In this document: piece by piece, positions 57,001 to 64,000 of the stretch
How the letters are laid out: every line of letters starts with the position of its first letter
Position numbering within the stretch: the first letter of the stretch is position 1
From: CAWGYT01 sp963826795
Lineage (GTDB): Bacteria; Planctomycetota; Planctomycetia; Pirellulales; Pirellulaceae
Length of the DNA stretch: 64,000 nucleotides
Assembly: GCA_963826795.1 (NCBI GenBank)
Contig: CAWGYT010000009.1
Span: forward strand, 248,001 to 312,000
Direction of reading: 5' to 3'
Notes under the pieces: generated by a model
The model's database searches: none
Seen by the model: only the letters and a program-made list of their open reading frames with translations
Told to the model about the DNA's origin: nothing
Program-made: the position numbers and the translations under genes

Positions 57001-57344
57001 TGCTGTTGTCGCTCGGACATGACCTTCTCAAGCGAACGCAGATTCTCGATTCGTTGCATGCAGAGCTTCACCCGGTCCGGTCTTGACGTTGCAAGAGCGA
57101 GTTCGGCTCCGAACAAGTCATCTTGTGCCGAGAAGACACGCTCATAGGGTAGGTTGCCGCTTTCATGCATTGCCTTGACGACCTTGAGTCGCGCCCGAAG
57201 CGTCTCCCGACGCTCTGCTTTCAAAACGGCGATCTGTTGATTCAAGTCGGCTTCATCGCCTGGAGCAGCACCGGACGGTTGATTGGCCCAGCACACCGCG
57301 GCGAGGACGAGAAGCAACACGAAGTGCATGCGACGTGACATCAT
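56928..57344 (-). CDS. Small secreted helical protein, C-terminus encoded by repeat
   Basis: The 138-residue product starts with a signal peptide ('MHFVLLLVLAAVCWANQPSG') and is then helical: 'LNQQIAVLKAERRETLRARL' and 'VVKAMHESGNLPYERVFSAQ', resembling the TolC-like small planctomycete proteins in which 'ERR.TLR..V' and 'aQ..L..AeLeLa' recur. After 'MSERQQQGQGG' the frame enters repeat array 2 and ends 'GRGRRAAAGEGWTS', so the last 20 or so residues are repeat-derived. GGAG lies five bases before the ATG at 57344. Confidence 0.7.
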   Translation of the reverse strand: MMSRRMHFVLLLVLAAVCWANQPSGAAPGDEADLNQQIAVLKAERRETLRARLKVVKAMHESGNLPYERVFSAQDDLFGAELALATSRPDRVKLCMQRIENLRSLEKVMSERQQQGQGGVTSPAGRGRRAAAGEGWTS

Positions 57345-57590
57345 CGTTACTCCATAAATTTCAATCGTTCCATGAACGCGTTTGACGTCCGAAGCAGCTC
57401 TTAAGTCGTTACTATAGCGAGATCGCGTCGTAGTTGCCCAGTGCGTCACGCCCTTTGGGAGTCTGTTTCATCTCGCTTTCGACGTGCGCAAGGCGAGAAA
57501 AATGCTTGACGCCACGATCTTTCTCCAAGACAATTCGAGCTGCCGCCTTTGACGGTTCGTGGCGGCCACGATCGATTAAGAGGACCACAA

Positions 57591-58462
57591 ATGATTCGCT
57601 TTCAGCCGCTCACAATTCTCTTGTTCGGTTTCGCACTGCTGCTGGCCGTCCGGCCTGGTATCGCTGCCGATCCAAATGAGTTTCTTGTCTTTGACACGCC
57701 GGGGTTGCCCGGGCGGCTGTATGTTCCCCCCGAGGCACAGGATTCTGCCCGCCCGGTGATCCTGTTTCTGCACGGCGCCGGCGAGACTGGAAGTGACAAT
57801 CGGGCTCAAATCAACGGTAACATTGACAACTTATTGGCCGCTGCCAAGCAACGTGGCGCTTTCTTGTACGCGCCGCAAGCGACGTCGGTCGCGGGCAGGA
57901 TCGATAATTGGTCTGATTCCAGTCGCACGACAACGGTGATGACGATGCTTGATCGCGTCTTGGCGGAACAGAATGTGGATCCGAATCGTGTGTACGTCAC
58001 GGGTCTCTCGATGGGTGGCGGCGGCGCGTGGACCATGGCCAGCCGATACGCGGACCGGTTTGCTGCCTCCGTGCCGATTGCGGGTGTGAGCCCTGCGGGG
58101 GATTTCAATCCCGGCAACCTCGTCGGACTGCCGACTTGGGCCTTCCACGCGCGCGACGACGGTGTTGTTTCGAAGAATATCAGCCGCAATGTCATCAATC
58201 GCATCTTATCGATTGCGGGGGAGTCGGCGCTAACCTTTCCGCCCAACAACGACCGTAGCACTACCTTCGAGTTTGTGAGCGATACGCTTGAGCTGAACTA
58301 CACCGAATGGCCCACGGGTGGCCACGGTATTTGGCCGCGAGTTTACAATTCACCCGAAGTGTACGATTGGATGTTTTCACATCGGCTGGTGCCTGAGCCT
58401 TCGTCGGCCGTCCTGCTGGCGATCGGTGTACTTGCGCCTGCCGGCGAAGACGTGTTTCGTAG
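57591..58462 (+). CDS. PEP-CTERM alpha/beta hydrolase (frame broken near 58432)
   Basis: The exported esterase has a signal peptide ('LTILLFGFALLLAVRPGIA'), 'PVILFLHGAGETGSDNRAQ', the elbow 'VTGLSMGGGGAWTMASRY', and the His region 'EWPTGGHGIWPRV'. The C-terminus reads 'LVPEPSSAVLLAIGVL', a PEP-CTERM start. Kept in one frame it runs on 200 bp antisense over the DAHP synthase gene. One extra base at the TT of 58432-58433 instead gives '...LCACRRRRVS' and a TAG at 58460-58462, the exact layout of a PEP-CTERM tail and only 6 bp before the next gene's stop. The natural length is about 290 residues. Confidence 0.87.
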
Positions 58463-58468
58463 CGCGGT

Positions 58469-59500
58469 TCAATCGTCTGCCAATTGCCGGAGCAACGCGG
58501 CCGTTTCGGTGAAGCCAAGGCAGGCGTCCGTAATGCTTTGGCCATACTCCAATCGGGACGCGCCAAGGTCCTGGCGACCCGCTTTGAGATGGCTTTCCAG
58601 CATCAACGCGCGGATCGCGGTTTCCCCTTCTCGGACTTGCAGCTGGATCGATTCGACAACCTGACGTTGCCTTTCGGGTTGCTTGCGACTGTTTCCGTGG
58701 CTGCAATCGATCATGAGTACTTCGGGCAGCCCGGCGGCACGTAGCTCTTGTCGAGCACGCAGGACATGTTCCCCAGTATAGTTCGGTCCCGTCTCTGAAC
58801 CGCCTCGCAAAACGAGGTGGCAAAATGGGTTTCCCGTCGTCTCGAGGATCGCCGGCGAGCCTTCCTTGGTAAGCGACGGAAAAAGGTGGCGACTTCGCGC
58901 CGACAGGATTGCGTCCACCGCCACTTGCGTGTTGCCGTCCGTGCGGTTCTTGATGCCAACTGGCATCGAGAGGCCGGATGCCAGCTCGCGGTGGATTTGA
59001 CTTTCGACGGTCCGAGCACCAATCGCACCCCAACTGATCAAGTCCGCGTAGAACTGTCCCAACGTCGTATCCAGAAACTCCGTCGCGGCGGGCAGGCCGA
59101 GTTGGGCCAGTTCGACGAGCAATTGGCGGGCAAGTCGCAGCCCTTTGTTGATGCGATACGAACCGTCTAAGTCGGGATCGTTGATCAGACCCTTCCACCC
59201 AATCACGGTGCGCGGCTTTTCGAAGTAGACGCGCATCACGATCAAGAGTTTTTCGGAAAGAGCGTCCGCCAGCGGTTTCAGCTTTTCCGCATACTCACGG
59301 GCCGCATCCAGATCATGGATCGAGCAGGGACCGACAACCACCAACTGTCGATCATCCCCGAGATTGAGAATGGTCTCGATCGCCTTGCGACTCCGGTAAA
59401 CCAAGTCGGTGGTCTCCTTCGTCGCCGGAAATTCCTCCATCAGCAAGGCGGGCGTCAGTAACGGATGCGTTCTGGCAATCCGCAGATCATCGGTTCTCAC
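58469..59500 (-). CDS. 3-deoxy-7-phosphoheptulonate synthase, class I (AroG/F/H type)
   Basis: The 343-residue enzyme opens the shikimate pathway by joining PEP and erythrose-4-phosphate. Family landmarks are 'LVVVGPCSIHDLDAAREYAE' (residues 53-72), 'EKPRTVIGWKGLINDP' and 'TEFLDTTLGQFYADLISWGA', then 'SGLSMPVGIKNRTDG' and the metal-site region 'LMIDCSHGNSRK'. Length and order match AroF/AroG/AroH. Feedback type (Phe, Tyr or Trp) cannot be read reliably, so no exact symbol is given. The ATG at 59500 has a GGAGG-like site upstream. Confidence 0.93.
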   Translation of the reverse strand: MRTDDLRIARTHPLLTPALLMEEFPATKETTDLVYRSRKAIETILNLGDDRQLVVVGPCSIHDLDAAREYAEKLKPLADALSEKLLIVMRVYFEKPRTVIGWKGLINDPDLDGSYRINKGLRLARQLLVELAQLGLPAATEFLDTTLGQFYADLISWGAIGARTVESQIHRELASGLSMPVGIKNRTDGNTQVAVDAILSARSRHLFPSLTKEGSPAILETTGNPFCHLVLRGGSETGPNYTGEHVLRARQELRAAGLPEVLMIDCSHGNSRKQPERQRQVVESIQLQVREGETAIRALMLESHLKAGRQDLGASRLEYGQSITDACLGFTETAALLRQLADD

Positions 59501-59771
59501 GGCGTCCTCCGTTCCTTTGGTGTGGCGGCCCGTACTGACACTCTCCGTCGCCTGTCGCGATGAGATGCGAAGATTGCGAAGATTGCGCCGCCCGGCGATT
59601 CCGGGTTGACTCCAAGGATGATCGCGTGAAACGCCGTCTTCGAAAAGCAGGCCCTGGAAAAATTTGCGATCCTTCTCAGATTTTCAGGTCGCATCGACGA
59701 TCCGGATGGGACTCCACATGGGTAACGAAAGCCGAGTCCAGCCGCATACCCTGTGAGTCAAGTAAATTGTG

Positions 59772-60305
59772 ATGAATTCCAGGTTGTTGAGAATCTTTGT
59801 CTCTTGTCTCCTAGGTATGTCAATTGGGCACTTGCCGGTTCGCTGGTGCCATCCCCAACGCAATCTGGCATCCGAGGAACTCGAGGTTCACTTGGACGCG
59901 GATCACTGCGGTATGCCTCGATGTAATCTTCCGAGCGACTGGCATTTTCACTTTGTTTGCGTTGGCGGACGTCTGACCGGAGATTCGGCAAATGGCTGGG
60001 AATCATCCCCGGTCAAGTCGCGGCAGGTTCACCAAGCCGATGGTCCGATCACTTCTGAACCGGAATCAAGTTGGGGCGTGGGACGTCGGTTTGATTCCGC
60101 GAGCAGGTTGCTGGCGAGGATCGTGGACGAGCCTAAGGCCGTGACGGCCAGGAGGCCCGATTACCTTTCGGGGAGCTCGTTGCGCGGCAATGTTCGCACC
60201 TTCAAGCAGCTTTCGGTGATGCTCTTGAAACTGGCGAAATCTCGTACCGTCCTTTATCGGCCTGAGTTCCTTTGCTCTGAACTCACTTTGGATCGCGTCT
60301 CGTGA
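59772..60305 (+). CDS. Conserved planctomycete exported protein, unknown function
   Basis: The 177-residue protein has a signal-anchor-like start ('LLRIFVSCLLGMSIGHLP') followed by 'VRWCHPQ' and 'PSDWHFHFVCV', a Cys/His-containing segment that I recognise from planctomycete proteins annotated only as hypothetical. No enzyme motif is visible. The end 'MLLKLAKSRTVLYRPEFLCS' is hydrophobic only in part. A GTG one codon upstream is an alternative start. It is divergent from the DAHP synthase gene and followed by the giant adhesin on the same strand. Confidence 0.65.
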   Translation: MNSRLLRIFVSCLLGMSIGHLPVRWCHPQRNLASEELEVHLDADHCGMPRCNLPSDWHFHFVCVGGRLTGDSANGWESSPVKSRQVHQADGPITSEPESSWGVGRRFDSASRLLARIVDEPKAVTARRPDYLSGSSLRGNVRTFKQLSVMLLKLAKSRTVLYRPEFLCSELTLDRVS

Positions 60306-60458
60306 GTCCTTGGTTCGCAAGGTTTGCATTTTCGCGACGATCCCGACCGGCCACTCTGTCTTTGCGCGACTGGCTCGGCAGAAGAGAGATCGGCAAATTG
60401 TTAATCACATCATCATTCACACGCCGCCTAACCTCGCTATTTACGACAGGAGCCAAGT

Positions 60459-63400
60459 ATGCGCACTTTATTCTCCGTACGGACGCGAATTACGAATCGA
60501 AAGCGCCGATCGCCACGCCGAAGACACCATCGCCGCCTGCTGGGAAGCGAACAGCTTGAACAGCGGCAACTACTGGCGGCAGACGTTGTGGGGACGGTTT
60601 TCAACGATCTCGATGGCAATGGTGTCCGAACTCAGGGAGAGGACGGCCTTGGAAATTGGACCGTCTTTCTGGATCTGAATCAGGACGGAGTGTTCGATGC
60701 TGGAGAGCCGTCGGCGTTGACGAACGCAGATGGGGCGTATTCGATTAATGGCGTGGCCGCGGGAGACTATCGCGTTGCCGAAGTTGTACGAAATGGCTGG
60801 TCGCTGACGAATCCGACGGTGGGCTACGTCGACGTGACCGCCGTCGATGGTGAGCGTACCAGGGTGGACTTTCTGAATCAAGTGAATACCGCAACTGGTA
60901 TCATTCAGGGCAACGTATGGCGCGACCTAAACCAGAACGGCATCAAAGACCCGGACGACACGGGCGTGGCGGGTTGGACAATTTTTCTGGATGTGAACGG
61001 CGACCAAATTCTTGACCCGGACGAGCCGTTTGAAGTGACCGATGGGGATGGAAATTATATCTTCACGGAAGTCCCGTTGCGTAGCGACGGCGAAGCCAGA
61101 GATTACGAAGTGCAGGAAGTGTTGACGCCGGGATGGGAACCGGCCCCGGGTTACTCGGAGAACTACACGGCGACCGTTCTCCCGGGTGTTCCGGCAGTTG
61201 TGCATGACTTTGCCAACTCGCCGGTCGAAATCTCGAGTGTAAGCGGTATCGTGTGGAATGACATGAATGGCAACGGGTTGCTTGACGCCGGCGAACCGGG
61301 ATTGAGCGGCTGGACCATCTACGCCGACTTGAATACCAACGACTCGCTGGATGCTGGCGAGCCGAGTACGACGACGAGCGGCAGTGGTAACTACTCCTTG
61401 TTTGGTTTGGAGCCCGGGACCCAGCGGATTGCGGAGGTTCAGCAGATCGACTTCAAACCCACGTCACCTGTGACAGGCTTCCAATCCGTGATTGCGCCGA
61501 ACTCGGGATCGAAAAGCGGCGTCAACTTCGGCAATCAAGAGCGAACGGACGCAGCGATCGGCGGGGTCGTCTATGTCGATCGAGACAAGAATGGTACCCG
61601 CGATGCAGGAGAGGAGGGCCTGCCGGGAATCACCGTCTATATCGACGACAACAACAACGGCTCACTTGACGCCGGTGAACGTAGCGTCGTAACGAGAGAT
61701 GACTTGTTCTACACGCCCGGCGTCGATGAAGCGGGAAGCTATCGGTTCGAAAAACTTGCCGGAGGCACCTACATCGTTCGCCAAATCGTACCCACCGAAT
61801 TGAGTTCGACGCCCGAACTTGAGCGTGAACACTTGGTCACGGTTGGACCGGCCGACGATGTGAGTGATGTCGATAGCGGCAATCAGTACCGGCCTAGCGA
61901 GATTCACGGCATTAAATATGAAGATCTCAACGGCAATCATGTCCGAGACGTCGGCGAGCCCGGGATCGAAGGCGTGACGATTTTTATCGATTTGGATCGG
62001 GACGACGTCCTGGATGTCGGCGAGCCGACGACATTGACGCTCACGGACGGCTCCTATTCATTCGTTGATCTTGAGTCCGGAGCGTATGTCGTCCGGGAAG
62101 TTGTTCCCGATGGATACGTTTCGACGTTCCCCCAAACGGTGGGTGGTGATCTTCGTCCGGGAGGGACAAGTAACGATCCGGTCGGCCTGGTGACGCCATC
62201 CGTGATTGACATTTCATTGGCCGAAGGAGAAACCCACACGCAAACCGTTAGCTTGACGTTGCCAACGACCGGCGCGTTGACGAATATGGTCGATGTGTTT
62301 CTGTTGTTCGACGATACGGGAAGCTTCACATCGAACAGTCCCATCGTTCGTGCGGCGTTTCCCAGTATCATTTCGGAACTGCAAACGAGATTGTCGGGGA
62401 TTGATCTCGGCTTCGGCGTCGGGCGGCTCGAAGAATATGGCAATTTCGCCGCGGAGTACTCGACAGGTCGGCCGTTCGTCTTGAATCAGCCGATCATTGC
62501 TTCCGATGTGACCGACTTCTCCACTTCGATTCAAGCGGCACTTGACCGGGTCGCTCCCGGCTATGGTGGTGACCAACCGGAAACGGTCATCGAGGCCCTT
62601 TATCAGATGGTGACTGGTGCAGGATTCGATGGAGACAACAATGGCTCGTTGCTTGACAGTGGTCCCGCCGGCTTGGCATCGACGCAAATTAATCCTGGCG
62701 ACAGTGGCGATGTGCCACCCTTCTCGTCGTTCGTCGCCGATCCGACCAACGGTGTGCTTCCCGCATCAGGGACGATCGGAGGAGCAGGCTTCCGCTCGGG
62801 CGCATTGCCGATCATCATTACTGCGACAGATACAGGTTTTGCCTACCAATCGAAGGGTGAGACCGATCTCATTGGAGTCGATCCGACTCCTGTGCCGGCA
62901 TCGGAAGTCACGTACAACGGTCGTGGTACGACTCCGTTCGACAGTGGCGCGGGAATTCAAGAAACCATCACTGGTTTGAATGCCCTGGGCGCACTAGTGA
63001 TTGGATTGGGAACAAACCCCCAGAGAACGCAAGACCCTCGGATTGGACTTGAAGCGCTCGCAACCCTGACCGGGGCCGTCAACCGAACGACGAACACGAT
63101 CCCCAATGGAACACCAGAGCAGATCATGCCCGGCGATCCGTTCTACTTCATGATTGGCTCGGGCGGTGATCCACTGGTCTTAAACATCGCGGACGGTATC
63201 GTCGCGGCGATTGAGGGAGCCGTGACGGCAGTGAGCGTCAACGTGACGCTGCGAGCCTCTGATCCGCGCGTCCATATCGACTTCAGCCCCGGTGTGATCA
63301 ACGGACTGGGAGCCGGAGGAACGGCCACATTTGATGTCACGTTCACAGGCGATGGACGGCCACGACGCTTTGACCTGCAATTCGTCCGCGAAGGAACCGA

Positions 63401-64000
63401 CGTCGTGCTAGGGTCGATTCCGGTCGTGCTCAGTACACCGATTCCGGGAGACGGCTATGAGTTCGAGGACTGCGAAGACGGGGAACACAGCCAGGGGATC
63501 GACTTTGGGAATCAACGTCTGGACGGGTTCGTTCCGAATGTCGCGCAAGCTTTACCATTGGAGCCGACCAGGTCGTAACCGAAGACTCGGGCGCACAAAC
63601 CGTCAGTGTGTGGGCGATGAACATCAGCCCTGGTCCCAGCACCGAAATGAGCCAAACGGTCGATTTTATTGTCAGCAACGACAACCCGGCCCTATTTGAG
63701 AGCCAACCTGCTATCTCTCCCGAGGGCGCACTTACTTACACACCTGCTGTCGATGCGTTTGGAGAGGCCAACGTCACAGTGCAACTGCACGATGATGGAG
63801 GAACGGCTGGTGGAGGAATCGACACGAGCGTACCCCAGATGTTCCTCGTGACGGTCAGTCCCGTGAACGATGCCCCGATCTCGGCGGACGATTCGTACGC
63901 GACGAGCGAAGACACGCCGTTGACGATTTTGGCCCCGGCGGGCGTGTTGGCCAACGACAGCGATGTGGATGGCGACGCCCTGGAGGCGGTGCTGGATTCG
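60459..64000 (+). CDS. Giant SdrD-like adhesin, partial, frame broken near 63545
   Basis: The product begins with an extended basic stretch and the planctomycete motif 'LEQRQLLAAD' (about residues 33-42). Five SdrD B-like repeats follow ('VVGTVFNDLDGNGVRTQGED', 'GNVWRDLNQNGIKDPDDTG' and three similar), each with calcium-binding loops. A von Willebrand A-like domain ('DVFLLFDDTGSFTSNSPI', about 615 onward) comes next. After 'FVPNVA' the frame shifts and resumes 'SFTIGADQVVTEDSGAQTVS', then a cadherin-like module 'NDAPISADDSYATSEDTPL' that runs off the end. One extra base at 63540-63548 joins the halves. It is a secreted or surface multi-domain protein, probably several thousand residues; no anchor is seen. 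Confidence 0.85.

Noticed and set aside
56345..57031. 228-codon reverse frame in the 128-bp array and similar frames in array 1
   Set aside because: Translation of hairpin repeats; repeats of one sequence in several frames, no start site.
58463..58664. Antisense extension of the PEP-CTERM hydrolase over the DAHP synthase
   Set aside because: Explained by a one-base frame error; the extension has no similarity to the family.

Overview
The window is GC-rich chromosomal DNA from a planctomycete, probably a Pirellulales-like lineage. The assignment rests on lineage-typical content: secreted giants with an N-terminal 'LEQRQLLA' or 'LEARHLL' motif, paired EF-hand (dockerin-like) tails followed by PEP-CTERM sorting signals, a DUF1559 pseudopilin-like protein, CotH/lamin-tail and ASPIC/UnbV-TPR secreted proteins, and several small proteins (a 72-aa lipoprotein, a 56-aa basic protein, a BON protein with a fixed C-terminus) that I recognise as planctomycete-specific. 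tRNA-Ile and tRNA-Ala stand alone and no rRNA is present.

Layout. 1-22.7 kb is mostly housekeeping: a glucuronokinase-like GHMP kinase coupled to galU, aconitase, an orphan winged-helix AAA+ ATPase, dcd, nth, a DUF309 protein, a LON-domain protein, folE, two membrane proteins, a large FAD/Fe-S oxidoreductase overlapping moaD, then moaE-moaA and a cysteine desulfurase, a YkgJ protein, HU, a small lipoprotein, pyrD, trpS and acpS. 22.8-36.5 kb carries secreted proteins: LamG-dockerin-PEP-CTERM, a CRTAC1/TlpA/TPR fusion with an in-frame TGA, a CotH protein, a CBM9-like dockerin protein and a TlpA thioredoxin. 36.7-41.6 kb holds small genes, a decayed gene, tRNA-Ala and a graveyard of integrase, IS66 and IS fragments. 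41.6-46.8 kb is a compact reverse-strand cluster: GT39-like membrane glycosyltransferase, membrane-anchored C39-like peptidase, LolA-like anchored protein, Cys-rich secreted protein and DUF1573 lipoprotein. 47-64 kb has a mobile-element-type protein, DUF1559, three alpha/beta hydrolases, pdxJ, a cupin, a gutted FHA-GGDEF gene, an AbgT transporter, a 1.1-kb array of 128-bp palindromic repeats, a DAHP synthase and the start of a giant SdrD-like adhesin that runs off the window.

Two points stand out. First, the CRTAC1-like gene has a TGA codon in frame with convincing homology on both sides. It is followed, exactly 11 nt later, by a 6-bp stem with a GGTCG loop, the geometry of a bacterial selenocysteine insertion element. 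Second, the C39/Cys-rich/DUF1573 cluster looks like an uncharacterised system for processing or anchoring a secreted Cys-rich protein.

A caution: at least eight otherwise well-conserved genes need a one- or two-base indel to read through, three of them at C-runs. This pattern suggests residual sequencing error, so most of those genes are given as one CDS with the break position stated. True decay is reserved for loci with several lesions or missing domains.
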